Source of the DNA: Hyphomicrobiales bacterium
GTDB lineage: Bacteria; Pseudomonadota; Alphaproteobacteria; Rhizobiales; Rhodobiaceae
Length of the DNA: 64,000 nucleotides
Reading direction: 5' to 3'
Assembly (NCBI GenBank): GCA_002869065.1
Contig: PKTR01000001.1
Span: forward strand, 301,118 to 365,117
Shown here: piece after piece, positions 1 through 9,756 of the stretch
Layout: each line of letters opens with the position of its first letter
How positions within the stretch are numbered: the stretch's first letter is position 1
Position numbers and translations under genes: made by a program
Notes under the pieces: generated by a model
What the model saw: only the letters and a program-made list of their open reading frames with translations
What the model was told of the DNA's origin: nothing
The model's database searches: none

Positions 1-208
1 GTTATGCTTGGCACCACCGATCTTCCGTTCAGCCCCCAGCCGGGCAGGTTTCAGAGCCGGCACCTATACGCTATTTTGTCGCGAACGCAAGGCTAATCCG
101 CCGTTTGCCGCGATTCGCTCGGACGTCGCACTTGACTCCGCGCGTCCGTACGGCCACTTCCACCGGCGACATCAGCTTGCGGATAACGAAAACGGGGAGA
201 AAACCGCC
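1..208. other. Region upstream of fabD, no gene seen
   Basis: No convincing coding region lies here. A plus-strand reading frame runs through it into fabD, but its predicted residues lack the character of a fatty-acid synthesis protein and the FabD family starts at the downstream ATG. The region presumably holds the fabD promoter. I found no clear -35/-10 pair. Confidence 0.5.
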
Positions 209-1150
209 ATGACCATCGCCTTCACCTTTCCTGGACAGGGTAGTCAGGCGGTCGGTATGGGCAAGGACCTTGCCGATACCTATCCCGAAGCCGCCGCCGT
301 GTTTGAGGAAGTCGACGCCGCGCTCGGTGAAAAGCTCACCGATACGATGTGGAACGGCCCGGCCGATGCGCTCACACTGACGGCGAACGCCCAGCCGGCT
401 TTGATGGCCGTCAGCCTCGCTGCAATGCGGGTGCTAGAGGCGCGCGGGCTCGATCTGGCCGCTTCCGTCTCCTACGTCGCCGGCCATTCGCTCGGTGAAT
501 ATTCCGCGCTCGCCGCCGCCGGCAGCCTGAGCATCGCCGATGCGGCCCGCCTCTTGCGCACGCGCGGGCGCGCCATGCAGGAAGCCGTTCCGGTCGGTGA
601 GGGCGCCATGGCGGCGCTTCTCGGACTCGACCTTGACGCGGCCGCAAAAGTCGCAGCCGAAGCGGCTGAAGGCGCGGTTTGCGAGGTCGCCAACGATAAC
701 GCCGACGGTCAGGTTGTGATTTCGGGCCATCGTGCCGCGATCGAACGCGCGCTCGATATCGCCAAGGCCGCGGGCGCCAAGCGCGCCGTACTCCTGCCGG
801 TCAGCGCGCCGTTTCATTGTTCCTTGATGGCGCCGGCTGCCGACGTCATGGCCGAGGCGCTTGCTGCCGTCGAGATCAAGGCGCCGAAGGTTCCGCTGAT
901 TGCCAATGTGGTCGCCGGCCCGGTCAGCGACGCCGGCCAGATCCGTAACAACCTCGTCGCCCAGGTGACCGGGTCCGTGCGCTGGCGCGAATCCGTCGCA
1001 TGGCTTGCCGGCAACGGTGTTGGCACGCTGGCCGAGATCGGCTCGGGCAAGGTGCTGAGCGGTCTCGCCAAGCGTATTGCCAAGGGCGTCGAAACCGTTA
1101 CCGTCAATGGCCCGGCGGATATCGATCCGCTGCTTGCCCGGCTTGGCTGA
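209..1150 (+). CDS. fabD: Malonyl-CoA:ACP transacylase FabD
   Basis: The enzyme moves the malonyl group from CoA to acyl carrier protein, supplying the elongation unit for type II fatty acid synthesis in the cytoplasm. The product is 313 residues, normal for the family. The N-terminal FPGQGSQ motif is present, the serine nucleophile sits in GHSLG (S94), and the partner histidine in PFHCSL (about H203). I chose the ATG preceded by GGGGAGAAAACC because the protein then begins MTIAFTFPGQ, as family members do; a longer in-frame extension upstream looks non-coding. It opens a fab cluster, with fabG 27 bases downstream. Confidence 0.96.
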   Translation: MTIAFTFPGQGSQAVGMGKDLADTYPEAAAVFEEVDAALGEKLTDTMWNGPADALTLTANAQPALMAVSLAAMRVLEARGLDLAASVSYVAGHSLGEYSALAAAGSLSIADAARLLRTRGRAMQEAVPVGEGAMAALLGLDLDAAAKVAAEAAEGAVCEVANDNADGQVVISGHRAAIERALDIAKAAGAKRAVLLPVSAPFHCSLMAPAADVMAEALAAVEIKAPKVPLIANVVAGPVSDAGQIRNNLVAQVTGSVRWRESVAWLAGNGVGTLAEIGSGKVLSGLAKRIAKGVETVTVNGPADIDPLLARLG

Positions 1151-1177
1151 CCCATTTGAATTTCGCGAAGGAAAAAG

Positions 1178-1918
1178 ATGATGTTTGATCTGAGCGGCAA
1201 GACCGCGCTTGTGACCGGCGCAACCGGCGGCATTGGCGGCGCCATCGCCGAGGCACTGCATGCGCAGGGTGCCACCGTGGTGCTGTCCGGCACCCGTGCC
1301 GAACGGCTCGAGGACCTCGCCTCCAAGCTCGGCGAACGTGTTCACATTGCGGCCGCCAATCTCTCCGACCGCGCCGATGTCGACGGGCTGATCGCCAAGG
1401 CCGAGGCCGCTGCGGGTCAGGTCGATATTCTGGTCAACAATGCCGGCATTACTCGCGACATGCTGTTCATGCGCATGAAGGATGAGGACTGGGACGCCGT
1501 CATCGAGGTCAACCTCACAGCGGGCTTCCGCCTTTGCCGCTCGGCGCTGAAGGGTATGATGAAGCGCCGCTTCGGCCGCATCATCGGCATCACCTCGGTC
1601 GTCGGCACCACCGGCAACCCGGGGCAGGGTAATTATGCCGCAGCAAAGGCCGGCATGGTCGGCATGTCGAAGTCGCTCGCGCAGGAAGTCGCGAGCCGCG
1701 GCATCACCGTCAACACCGTCGCGCCGGGCTTCATCGACACCGCGATGACCGAAGCGCTGAACGACAAGCAGCGCGAGGCGATTCTGACTGCGGTTCCCGC
1801 CGGACGGTTGGGAACCGGCGAGGACGTGGCCGCCGCGGTGGCCTATCTGGCCAGCGATGAAGCGGCCTACGTGACCGGCCAGACGCTGCACGTCAATGGC
1901 GGCATGGCGATGATCTAA
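1178..1918 (+). CDS. fabG: 3-oxoacyl-ACP reductase FabG
   Basis: This NADPH-dependent short-chain dehydrogenase reduces 3-oxoacyl-ACP to 3-hydroxyacyl-ACP, the first reduction of each elongation cycle. The cofactor motif TGATGGIG lies near residue 14. NNAG follows at about 87-90, and the catalytic residues S140, Y153 and K157 (YAAAK) are present. Length is 246 residues, as usual. Two adjacent ATG codons (1178 and 1181) follow a GAAGGAAAAAG ribosome binding site and either could be used. It lies directly behind fabD, and its short spacing suggests cotranscription. Confidence 0.95.
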   Translation: MMFDLSGKTALVTGATGGIGGAIAEALHAQGATVVLSGTRAERLEDLASKLGERVHIAAANLSDRADVDGLIAKAEAAAGQVDILVNNAGITRDMLFMRMKDEDWDAVIEVNLTAGFRLCRSALKGMMKRRFGRIIGITSVVGTTGNPGQGNYAAAKAGMVGMSKSLAQEVASRGITVNTVAPGFIDTAMTEALNDKQREAILTAVPAGRLGTGEDVAAAVAYLASDEAAYVTGQTLHVNGGMAMI

Positions 1919-1927
1919 GGCCGGAAA

Positions 1928-1962
1928 TCCGCCGCCCGGAAGCGCTTTCCACAGGCGGCGGA
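1928..1962. other. Inverted repeat after fabG
   Basis: A perfect 9-base inverted repeat (TCCGCCGCC and GGCGGCGGA) surrounds a 17-base loop that contains its own small dyad, GGAA..TTCC. It begins 10 bases after the fabG stop. There is no downstream T-run, so an intrinsic terminator is not supported. It may be an attenuator or RNA-stability hairpin that lets acpP be expressed separately. Confidence 0.4.
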
Positions 1963-2186
1963 CTAGGCTGTTTGCGTGTCTGGCCAAGCCGGATAAAGTG
2001 TGTTACCAACCGCGCGGTCTTACGACTGAACCATGGTTGGGGTAGTTTCGAGGGCTGGAAATTGCGGCGCAGAATTGTCATTTCGGCGTTTGCGATTATC
2101 TGTTTTCGCTTACAGTGTCATGATGCTTAAAAGACGCGCGATGCCCGTCGAAATCATGAACCGTGAAAGATCGAGGAATAAGTAGA

Positions 2187-2423
2187 ATGAGCGACATCGC
2201 AGATCGGGTGAAGAAGATCGTCGTCGAGCATCTCGGTGTGGATGCCGAGAAGGTGACGGATAACGCCAGCTTTATCGACGACCTGGGCGCTGACAGCCTT
2301 GATACCGTCGAGCTCGTGATGGCTTTCGAAGAAGAGTTCGGCGTTGAAATCCCGGACGATGCCGCCGAGACGATTCTGACCGTCGGCGACGCCGTTGGTT
2401 TCCTGGAAAAGAACGTCGCCTGA
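2187..2423 (+). CDS. acpP: Acyl carrier protein AcpP
   Basis: This is the carrier that holds growing acyl chains on a phosphopantetheine arm during fatty acid and lipid A synthesis. The 78-residue acidic protein carries the attachment motif GADSLD with S37. The ATG at 2187 follows AGGAATAAGTAG and gives the standard [11 protein letters not shown] start. A 268-base gap from fabG suggests its own promoter; the best candidate I see is TTGTCA (2075-2080) with a weak TATCTG 16 bases on, which is not convincing. A small CCCT..AGGG hairpin follows the stop codon. Confidence 0.97.
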   Translation: MSDIADRVKKIVVEHLGVDAEKVTDNASFIDDLGADSLDTVELVMAFEEEFGVEIPDDAAETILTVGDAVGFLEKNVA

Positions 2424-2478
2424 CCCTTTATTAGGGTTGGTCCACAATTCGGCACTCACAGAAGGTCGGTGGGGGAGG

Positions 2479-3741
2479 ATGCGACGAGTCGTCGTTACTG
2501 GTCTTGGAATGGTTACGCCACTCGGAACCGATGTGGACGTGACCTGGAAGCGCATCCTTGCGGGTGACAGCGGCGCGCGGCGCGTGGAATCTTTCGAGGT
2601 TTCCGATCTCGGGTGTCAGATCGCCTGTCAGGTGCCGGTCGATCCTGCGGAAGAAGGCTATTTCGATGCCGACCGCTGGATGGAGGCCAAGGAACGGCGC
2701 AAGGTCGACGACTTCATCGTCTATGCGATGGCAGCCGCCGACCAGGCGATCGCCGACTCCGGGTGGACCCCGACGAAATACGAAGACCAGATCCGGACCG
2801 GTGTACTGATCGGTTCGGGTATTGGTGGCCTGCAAGGCATCGAAGAAGGGGCGAACACCCTGCGTGATCGCGGCCCGCGCCGCGTTTCGCCCTTCTTCAT
2901 TCCCGGTCGCCTGATCAATCTTGCATCCGGCTACGTCTCGATCCGGCATGGCCTCAAGGGGCCGAATCACGCCGTGGTCACGGCCTGCTCGACCGGCGCG
3001 CACGCCATTGGCGATGCGTCCCGCCTGATCGCGCTCGGCGATGCCGAAGTGATGGTCGCGGGCGGCACCGAGTCTCCGATTTGCCGTCTGGCGCTGGCCG
3101 GCTTTGCCGCGTGCCGTGCGCTCTCGACCGGCTTCAACGACGATCCCCAGCACGCTTCGCGCCCCTACGACCGCCGTCGTGACGGCTTCGTCATGGGCGA
3201 GGGTGCCGGCATCGTCGTTCTCGAGGAATACGAACACGCCAAGGCGCGTGGCGCGAAGATCTACGCCGAGGTCATCGGCTACGGCATGTCCGGCGACGCC
3301 TATCACATCACGGCACCCGCCGAGGATGGCGACGGCGCCTATCGCTGCATGTCGGCTGCAATCGCACGCGCCGGCGTCACCGCGTCCGACATCGACTACG
3401 TCAACGCCCACGGCACATCGACCCCGCTCGGCGACGAGATCGAACTCGGCGCCATTCAGCGGCTTGCCGGGGATGCCGCCGACGGCATGACGATGTCATC
3501 GACCAAGTCGGCGACCGGCCATCTGCTCGGTGCGGCTGGTGCGGTCGAGGCGATCTTCACCGTGCTCGCGATCCGCGACAGCATGGCGCCGCCGACCATC
3601 AATCTCGACGACCCCTCGGTCGAGACAAAGATCGATCTGGTTCCGCACAAGCCCAAGCCGATGTCGATCGACGTCGCGCTGTCGAATTCCTTCGGCTTTG
3701 GTGGGACCAACGCGTCGCTGGTCTTCCGCAAGGTTTCCTGA
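2479..3741 (+). CDS. fabF: 3-oxoacyl-ACP synthase II FabF
   Basis: This condensing enzyme extends acyl-ACP with malonyl-ACP and controls the proportion of long unsaturated chains. The 420-residue product has the catalytic cysteine C170 in TACSTGAH and H311 in NAHGTSTPLGD. K343 and H348 lie in TKSATGHLLG, completing the Cys-His-His set of the KAS II class. The ATG at 2479 directly follows GTGGGGGAGG, a strong ribosome binding site, and gives the usual MRRVVVTGLGMVTPLG start. It is the last gene of the fab block. Confidence 0.96.
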   Translation: MRRVVVTGLGMVTPLGTDVDVTWKRILAGDSGARRVESFEVSDLGCQIACQVPVDPAEEGYFDADRWMEAKERRKVDDFIVYAMAAADQAIADSGWTPTKYEDQIRTGVLIGSGIGGLQGIEEGANTLRDRGPRRVSPFFIPGRLINLASGYVSIRHGLKGPNHAVVTACSTGAHAIGDASRLIALGDAEVMVAGGTESPICRLALAGFAACRALSTGFNDDPQHASRPYDRRRDGFVMGEGAGIVVLEEYEHAKARGAKIYAEVIGYGMSGDAYHITAPAEDGDGAYRCMSAAIARAGVTASDIDYVNAHGTSTPLGDEIELGAIQRLAGDAADGMTMSSTKSATGHLLGAAGAVEAIFTVLAIRDSMAPPTINLDDPSVETKIDLVPHKPKPMSIDVALSNSFGFGGTNASLVFRKVS

Positions 3742-3938
3742 CCGGCTCGCGCCGCGGAATTTCTCACAGACCTCCGGACGTTCGGCCGGCAAGGGCTGTT
3801 CTGGTCCAGGCGACCTCGCAACGTCCGGGTTCGCGCATTCTCACCGGAAGCGCGCCGACAGCGGGCGGGTTCGTCCTTTCGCCATAATCCTTGCACAGGG
3901 TCCCGCCCTTGCCAGGTAGAAACGAACGGGAGCCGAGA

Positions 3939-5156
3939 ATGGCTGATCGCTCCAACGAACCGGGCCTGCGCCCGAGCCCGAAGAGTCCGCGTGAAGCGAT
4001 CGAACCGGAGCAGGCACCGCCGCCGCCATCCCGGTCGCGCCATGTTCGCCATCCGGTGATCATGGTCCTCAACCTGATGATGACGCTGCTCGTCGTCGGT
4101 GTGATCGCCGTCGGTGGCGTTCTCTATTGGGGCAAGAGCAAGTTCGAGGAGCCCGGGCCGCTCGCCGCCGACCGCACGGTCATTATTCCGAACGGCGCCA
4201 CGCTCGATTCCATCACCACCCTGTTGAAGCGCAACGGAGTGATCTCGGAGGGCTGGGTCTTCTCGACCGGCGTCCAGGTCTACAAGCAGGCCAACAAGCT
4301 GAAGGCCGGCGAGTATCTGTTCAAGGCGCGCGCCAGCATGGGCGATGTCATGGAGACGATTGTCCAGGGCAAGGCGATTCTGCATTCCGTGACGGTGCCT
4401 GAAGGCTATTCCAGCAAGCAGATCGTCGCCAAGCTGATGGAGCAGGATCTGCTCACCGGCGATATCGAGGTCGTGCCGGAAGAGGGCACGTTGCTGCCTG
4501 AAACCTACAAGTATACGCGCGGCACGACGCGCCAGCAGATGATCGACAAGATGAAGGCGGCGCACGACCGCGCGGTCAAGGAGATCTGGGGCCGGCGCGC
4601 CGAGAACCTGCCGATCAAGACGCCTGAAGAAATGGTCATCCTTGCCTCCATCGTCGAGAAGGAAACCGGCAAGGCCGACGAGCGCACCCGCGTTGCCGGT
4701 GTCTTCGTCAATCGCCTGAACAAGGGCATGCGGCTCGAGTCGGATCCGACCATTCTCTACGGCCTGTATGGCGGCGACGCCTGGGATCGTTCGCGCACGC
4801 TCTATCGCAGCGAGCTGAACAAGGAAAATCCCTACAGCACCTATCAGATCAACGGCCTGCCGCCGGGACCGATCGCCAACCCGGGCCGTGCGGCGCTCGA
4901 GGCCGTGGTCAACCCGTCGCGCACCAACGATCTGTTCTTCGTCGCGGACGGCACGGGCGGCCATGCCTTCGCCGAGACGCTCGACGACCACAACCGCAAC
5001 GTCAATCGCTGGCGCAAGGTCGAGCGGGATCGCAAGGCAGCCCGCGAGGCGCAGGAAAAAGAAGCCGCGGCCGAGAAGGCAGCGGCTGAGAAGGCGGATG
5101 CCGAAACTGCCGAAGGCGGCGACGCGGCTGCCGAGGACAAGCCCGCGGCGAACTGA
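3939..5156 (+). CDS. mltG: Endolytic transglycosylase MltG
   Basis: MltG is an inner-membrane lytic transglycosylase that cleaves nascent glycan strands and is thought to set their length. The 405-residue protein has a proline-rich cytoplasmic N-terminus, one membrane segment at about residues 39-64, and then the YceG domain. The catalytic glutamate lies in the conserved VEKETG (near residue 240). The RLESDPTILYG segment further supports the family. The C-terminal 45 residues are low-complexity Ala/Glu/Lys and probably disordered. Gene order with yicC and gmk is typical of rhizobial relatives. Confidence 0.93.
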   Translation: MADRSNEPGLRPSPKSPREAIEPEQAPPPPSRSRHVRHPVIMVLNLMMTLLVVGVIAVGGVLYWGKSKFEEPGPLAADRTVIIPNGATLDSITTLLKRNGVISEGWVFSTGVQVYKQANKLKAGEYLFKARASMGDVMETIVQGKAILHSVTVPEGYSSKQIVAKLMEQDLLTGDIEVVPEEGTLLPETYKYTRGTTRQQMIDKMKAAHDRAVKEIWGRRAENLPIKTPEEMVILASIVEKETGKADERTRVAGVFVNRLNKGMRLESDPTILYGLYGGDAWDRSRTLYRSELNKENPYSTYQINGLPPGPIANPGRAALEAVVNPSRTNDLFFVADGTGGHAFAETLDDHNRNVNRWRKVERDRKAAREAQEKEAAAEKAAAEKADAETAEGGDAAAEDKPAAN

Positions 5157-5201
5157 CCGTCCGCAGGACATCGGCCGCCGGTATCGAGGAGCGCAGGGAC
5201 C

Positions 5202-6086
5202 ATGACGCTTGCAAGCATGACCGGCTTTGCCCGCACCGAAGGCAGCCACGGCACCACCCGCTGGGCGTGGGAACTGCGCTCGGTCAATGGCAAGGGCCTT
5301 GATCTGCGCATTCGGCTTGCCAACGGCTTCGAACGGCTCGAACCGCAATTGCGCGAAATGGTGCGCAAGATGTTCGCGCGCGGGTCTGTCTCCGCGAACC
5401 TCACCGTCACCACCGACCGCCCGGCCCAAATGCCGCGCATCAACGAGGAAGCCTGTCTGGCGCTCTATGAGCAGGCGAGCAAGCTGGCGGAACGGGCGGG
5501 AAGTCCGGCGCCGGAATTCTCGACGATCCTCGGCCTGAAAGGCGTCGTCGACTTCGCCGACAGCGAGGACGAAGCCGACCGCGAAGTGCTTGAGGCCGCG
5601 ATGGCGGCTGATTTCGTGCGCTGCCTCGAAAGCCTGCGCGATGCCCGTTTCAGCGAAGGCAAGGCGGTCTCCGATGTCATCCATGGCCATATCGACACCA
5701 TTGCCCGCCTGACCGACGAGGCCGAAAACAACCCGGCCCGCAGCGCCGAGGCGATCCGCGCGCGCCTGGCCGATCTGCTGGAGACGATCACCTCGGCCAA
5801 TGCCGACATCGATCCGCAGCGTTTGCATCAGGAAGCCGCGATGCTGGCAACCAAAGCCGACATCCGCGAGGAACTCGACCGGCTGCACGCCCATGTCGAG
5901 GCCGCCCGCGCGCTGCTCGCCGGTGGCGGCCCGGTCGGCCGCAAGCTCGATTTCCTTGCCCAGGAATTCAACCGCGAAACCAATACGCTGTGCTCGAAAT
6001 CGAACGACGTGACGCTGACGCGAACCGGGCTCGACCTGAAGGCGGTCGTCGATCAGATGCGCGAGCAGATCCAGAATCTGGAATAG
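5202..6086 (+). CDS. YicC-family endoribonuclease
   Basis: YicC-like proteins are cytoplasmic; the E. coli member has been described as an endoribonuclease acting on small RNA. The N-terminus [12 protein letters not shown] and the following [12 protein letters not shown] segment are hallmarks of the YicC N domain. The C-terminal DUF1732 portion is recognised by [17 protein letters not shown] and the closing SND..L.LK pattern. Length is 294 residues, in the normal range. It sits between mltG and gmk, 10 bases before gmk, so the two are probably translated from one message. Confidence 0.9.
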   Translation: MTLASMTGFARTEGSHGTTRWAWELRSVNGKGLDLRIRLANGFERLEPQLREMVRKMFARGSVSANLTVTTDRPAQMPRINEEACLALYEQASKLAERAGSPAPEFSTILGLKGVVDFADSEDEADREVLEAAMAADFVRCLESLRDARFSEGKAVSDVIHGHIDTIARLTDEAENNPARSAEAIRARLADLLETITSANADIDPQRLHQEAAMLATKADIREELDRLHAHVEAARALLAGGGPVGRKLDFLAQEFNRETNTLCSKSNDVTLTRTGLDLKAVVDQMREQIQNLE

Positions 6087-6096
6087 GAGAGGGGCC

Positions 6097-6747
6097 ATGG
6101 CCGGCGAAGGGACCATTGCACGGCGCGGCGTGATGCTGGTGCTGTCGTCGCCGTCGGGCGCCGGCAAGTCGACCATCGCACGCACCCTGCTGCAGCAGGA
6201 AAGCAAGCGCATGGAACTCTCTGTGTCGGTCACGACGCGCGAGAAGCGTCCGAGCGAGATCGATGGCGTTCACTACCACTTCATCACCCGCAAGGCCTTC
6301 GAGGCGCTGCGCGACCGCGATGAACTGCTTGAATGGGCCGAAGTGCACGGCAATTACTACGGCACCCCGCGCGAGCCGGTCGAGGCGGCGCTCGAAGCCG
6401 GCCGCGATGTCCTCTTCGACATCGACTGGCAGGGAACGCTGCAGCTCTACGACACCGCGCGCGAGGACATCGTCTCGATCTTTATCCTGCCGCCGTCGAT
6501 GGACGAGTTGGAGTCCCGACTGGTGCGCCGCGCCGAAGACAGCGCCGAGACGATTGCCAAGCGGCTTGCCAATGCGCGCACCGAGATCGCGCACTGGAAC
6601 GAATACGACTTCGTTCTCGTCAATGACGAGCTGGAAAAGGCCTATTCCGAGGTCAACGCAATCCTTACCGCCGCGCGCCTTGAGCGCGGCCGGGCCTCCG
6701 GCATGGCCGGCTTCGTCGCCACCCTGCTGGAAGGCGGCGACGCTTAA
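6097..6747 (+). CDS. gmk: Guanylate kinase
   Basis: The enzyme converts GMP to GDP using ATP, an essential step of purine nucleotide synthesis. The 216-residue protein has the P-loop [10 protein letters not shown] at residues 17-26. The GMP-binding motif [17 protein letters not shown] and the [12 protein letters not shown] segment follow, and DIDWQG marks the LID-side loop. It ends the plus-strand run that starts at fabD and faces the alcohol dehydrogenase gene tail to tail across only 20 bases, with no obvious terminator. Confidence 0.96.
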   Translation: MAGEGTIARRGVMLVLSSPSGAGKSTIARTLLQQESKRMELSVSVTTREKRPSEIDGVHYHFITRKAFEALRDRDELLEWAEVHGNYYGTPREPVEAALEAGRDVLFDIDWQGTLQLYDTAREDIVSIFILPPSMDELESRLVRRAEDSAETIAKRLANARTEIAHWNEYDFVLVNDELEKAYSEVNAILTAARLERGRASGMAGFVATLLEGGDA

Positions 6748-6767
6748 TAAGCTGAGTTTCCGACGGT

Positions 6768-7817
6768 TTACGGCGTCAGCACGATCCGCCCGGTCACCTT
6801 GCCGGCGCGCAGATCGTCGAGGCTCTGATTGGCTTCCGATAGCGGACGAAGATCGACCGGGATCGAGTCCACCTTGCCTTCGCGGACCATGTCGAGCATG
6901 CGCTTTGCCTGATCGAGCGTGCCGACATAGGTGCCCTCGACCGCGATGCCGCGCAGCGGAAACATCGGGATCGGCAGTGAGAACGCGCCGCCCATCAGCC
7001 CGACGACGACGACCTTGCCGCTCTTGCGCAGAACGCTTTGCGCGAAATTGAGCGAGCCTTCCGCGCCGACGAAATCGATCGCGCCGAATACACCGCCGCC
7101 AGTCTCCTTCATGAAGGTGCGGCGAATGCCCTGTTCCGACGGATCGAAGGCGGCAGCAGCGCCCGCGGCAAGCGCCGCCTCGCGCTTTGCCGGATCGATA
7201 TCGGCGACATAGGGCGCGATCCCGAACATCGCCTTGGCAAAGGCGAGGCCCATCATGCCGACACCGCCAAGTCCGACGATCAGAATGGGTCCGCGCTTGC
7301 CAAGATTGCCGAGCCGTTCCAGCGCGCCAAAGGCGGTCAGGCCCGAGCACATGTAACTGCCGGCAAGCTCGCGGGGGACGCCGGTGCAGTCGACGAGGTA
7401 GCGCGGATGCGGCACCATCACATGGGTGGCGTAGCCGCCATCGACCTGAATGCCGATCTGGCGCGGCCGCTCGCACAGATGTTCCTCGCCATATTCGCAG
7501 TTCGGGCAGGTTCCGCAGCCGATCCACGGATAGACGACGCAATGCTCGCCGACGGTGACGCCGCTCGCATCCGGCCCGCAGGCTTCCACCGTTCCCTCGA
7601 TTTCATGGCCAAGCGTGAACGGCAGTTCGCGCCCGTCCTTCACGTCGAGCTGTTTGCCGCCGCCGAGCTCGAAATGCCCTTCGTGCAGGTGAAGGTCGGA
7701 ATGGCAGACGCCGCAATGGGCCACCTTGACCAGAACCTCGGACCCCTGCGGCACCGGCAGCGGAACGTTCGTTTCCTCAAGCGGTGCGCCATAGGCGGTG
7801 ATCGACTGGCGTTTCAT
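6768..7817 (-). CDS. Zinc-dependent alcohol dehydrogenase
   Basis: This is a medium-chain dehydrogenase/reductase that probably oxidises an alcohol with NAD(P). In 349 residues it shows the catalytic zinc site (C35 in CGVCHSDLH and H71-E72 in GHE) and a structural zinc loop of four cysteines in CGTCPNCEYGEEHLC. The Rossmann motif GLGGVGMMG is also present. The substrate cannot be read from the sequence. It follows rsmA on the same strand after 39 bases, so it may be the distal gene of the lptF operon, though its function is unrelated. Confidence 0.9.
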   Translation of the reverse strand: MKRQSITAYGAPLEETNVPLPVPQGSEVLVKVAHCGVCHSDLHLHEGHFELGGGKQLDVKDGRELPFTLGHEIEGTVEACGPDASGVTVGEHCVVYPWIGCGTCPNCEYGEEHLCERPRQIGIQVDGGYATHVMVPHPRYLVDCTGVPRELAGSYMCSGLTAFGALERLGNLGKRGPILIVGLGGVGMMGLAFAKAMFGIAPYVADIDPAKREAALAAGAAAAFDPSEQGIRRTFMKETGGGVFGAIDFVGAEGSLNFAQSVLRKSGKVVVVGLMGGAFSLPIPMFPLRGIAVEGTYVGTLDQAKRMLDMVREGKVDSIPVDLRPLSEANQSLDDLRAGKVTGRIVLTP

Positions 7818-7856
7818 GGAAGCCCCCTGGAAAATTGTTGATTGTTTGAGTGCGGA

Positions 7857-8714
7857 CTATGCCGGCTTGCCCCGCTGTTCCGCAAGGCCTTGGGCGAGCG
7901 CAATGAAGCCCGATATCGGCACCGTCTCCGCGCGTTGCTGCGGATCGAGACCGGCAGACGCGATCAGTGTTTCGGTGTCGGCCTTGAGCGCCTTCAGGCT
8001 TGAGCGCAGCATCTTGCGACGCTGCCCGAAAGCAGCACCGGTGACCTCTTCCAGAAGCGCGCAAGGAACCGGTTCGGGGTCGGGCTTGGGCACCACATGG
8101 ACGATGCTCGAGACGACCTTCGGCGGCGGCGTGAAGGCCTGCGGCGGCACATCGAACAGGATACGCGCGTTCGCCCGCCAGCCGGTGATGACGGCGAGCC
8201 GGCCATAGGCCTTGTCGCCCGGCGCGGCAACGATGCGTTCGGCGACCTCGCGTTGGAACATCAGCGTTGCCGATGACCACCATGCCGGCCACGGTTCGGC
8301 CTGCAGCCAGCCGATCAGAAGCGGCGTGGCGACGTTGTAGGGCAAATTGGCGATGATGGCGGCCCGCTCGCCGCCAAGCGCCGCCGGCCAGTCGACCTCC
8401 AGCGCGTCGCCCTCGATGACGTCAAGCCGACCGGGATAATGCGCTGCGATTTCGGCGAGCGCCGCCATGCAGCGCCGGTCGCGCTCGACCGCGATCAGCC
8501 TCTTGGCGCCTGCCGCCAGAATGGCGCGCGTCAGACCGCCGGGACCGGGGCCGACCTCGACCACGATCGTGTCGCTGAGATCGCCGGCCGAGCGGGCGAT
8601 ACGCGAGGTCAGATTGAGATCGAGCAGGAAGTTCTGGCCGAGAGACTTGCGCGCCGACAGCTCATGCGCGCGGATTACCTCGCGCAGCGGCGGCAAATCG
8701 TCGATCTGCGCCAT
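7857..8714 (-). CDS. rsmA: 16S rRNA dimethyladenosine transferase RsmA (KsgA)
   Basis: RsmA dimethylates two adjacent adenines near the 3' end of 16S rRNA late in 30S assembly. The 285-residue protein carries the [10 protein letters not shown] entry motif and the SAM-binding [10 protein letters not shown]. The catalytic NLPYN identifies the rRNA adenine N6-methyltransferase family. Its ATG overlaps the pdxA stop codon (ATGA), implying translational coupling. The pdxA-rsmA pairing after surA and the lpt genes is the classic proteobacterial order. Confidence 0.96.
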   Translation of the reverse strand: MAQIDDLPPLREVIRAHELSARKSLGQNFLLDLNLTSRIARSAGDLSDTIVVEVGPGPGGLTRAILAAGAKRLIAVERDRRCMAALAEIAAHYPGRLDVIEGDALEVDWPAALGGERAAIIANLPYNVATPLLIGWLQAEPWPAWWSSATLMFQREVAERIVAAPGDKAYGRLAVITGWRANARILFDVPPQAFTPPPKVVSSIVHVVPKPDPEPVPCALLEEVTGAAFGQRRKMLRSSLKALKADTETLIASAGLDPQQRAETVPISGFIALAQGLAEQRGKPA

Positions 8715-9751
8715 CAGGCTGTCTCCGAAGTGCGATGCGCGGCATCGGCCATGTCACCCGCCATCTTCATGGCGGCGATCAGGCTCGTCGGACGGGCAAG
8801 ACCCTTGCCGGCGACATCGAGCGCCGTGCCGTGGTCGGGTGAGGTGCGCACGAATGGTAGACCGAGCGTGACGTTGACCGTCTCGTCGAAGGCGAGCGTC
8901 TTGACCGGTATCAGCGCCTGGTCGTGGTACATGCCGAGCACCACGTCGAAGCGGCTGCGCGCCTCGGCATGGAACAGCGTGTCGGCGGGCAGGGGGCCGG
9001 ATGCATCGATGCCCTGCGTCTGCAACTGCTCGGCAGCCGGACGGATGATCGCGTCGTCTTCAAGGCCGAGCGAGCCGCCTTCGCCCGCATGCGGGTTGAG
9101 GCCGGCAAGTGCCAGGCGCGGGTTCGCAATGCCGAACCGGCTAACCAGATCGTCGGCGACGATACGTGCCGTCTCGACGATAAGGTCGGTCGTCAGCGCC
9201 GAGGGGACATCCTTCAGCGGAATATGGACCGTGACCGGCACCGTGCGCAGCTCCGGTCCGGCAAGCATCATCACCGGCCGGTTTCGGCCCGCACCAAACT
9301 GCTCGGCCAGTGCGCCGAGAAACTCCGTGTGCCCGGGATGTCGAAAGCCGGCGTCGTAGAGCGATTTCTTCTGGATCGGATTGGTGACGATCGCGGCCGC
9401 TTTTCCGGCATGAATATCGGCCACCGAGCGTTCGATGGAGTGCAGCACCGCCGGGGCATTGGCCGGATCCGGCTTTCCCGCGGTGACGGATACCGGATCG
9501 TCCAGTGCGATCACCGGCAGTGCCTGCCAGAATGTGTCGAAAGCCTCCTCGGCAGTGACCTTGGCGATCGGCACCTGATGGCCGAGCTGGCTCGCGAGCG
9601 CGGCAAAGAGCGCCGGGTCGCCATGAACGTAAAAGGGGGGAACGTCCCCCGACTCACGCATCAGCCACGCCGCGAGCGTGATCTCGGGCCCGATGCCGGC
9701 GGGTTCGCCAAGCGTGACCGCGAGCGGAAGTGCTGGCCGCCGTGCGCTCAC
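8714..9751 (-). CDS. pdxA: 4-hydroxythreonine-4-phosphate dehydrogenase PdxA
   Basis: PdxA oxidises 4-phosphohydroxy-threonine in the DXP-dependent route to pyridoxal phosphate. The protein shows [10 protein letters not shown] at its start, [14 protein letters not shown], then [11 protein letters not shown]. The metal-binding [10 protein letters not shown] and [10 protein letters not shown] segments follow. I chose the GTG at 9751 because it follows GGTAGGAGCC and gives 345 residues beginning just before the first conserved strand. A longer frame upstream would overlap surA and adds arginine-rich sequence with no family match. The start lies 5 bases after the surA stop. Confidence 0.94.
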   Translation of the reverse strand: MSARRPALPLAVTLGEPAGIGPEITLAAWLMRESGDVPPFYVHGDPALFAALASQLGHQVPIAKVTAEEAFDTFWQALPVIALDDPVSVTAGKPDPANAPAVLHSIERSVADIHAGKAAAIVTNPIQKKSLYDAGFRHPGHTEFLGALAEQFGAGRNRPVMMLAGPELRTVPVTVHIPLKDVPSALTTDLIVETARIVADDLVSRFGIANPRLALAGLNPHAGEGGSLGLEDDAIIRPAAEQLQTQGIDASGPLPADTLFHAEARSRFDVVLGMYHDQALIPVKTLAFDETVNVTLGLPFVRTSPDHGTALDVAGKGLARPTSLIAAMKMAGDMADAAHRTSETA

Positions 9752-9756
9752 GGCTC

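Noticed and set aside
2423-2437. Terminator after acpP (ACCCT..AGGGT)
   Set aside because: Only a 5-bp stem and no T-run; fabF follows within 60 bases, so it is likely read through.
3456-6233. Very long minus-strand open frame (over 900 codons) opposite fabF-mltG-yicC
   Set aside because: High-GC codon shadow. The plus-strand genes have clear family motifs, while the antisense product is Arg/Gly/Ala-rich with no recognisable domain.
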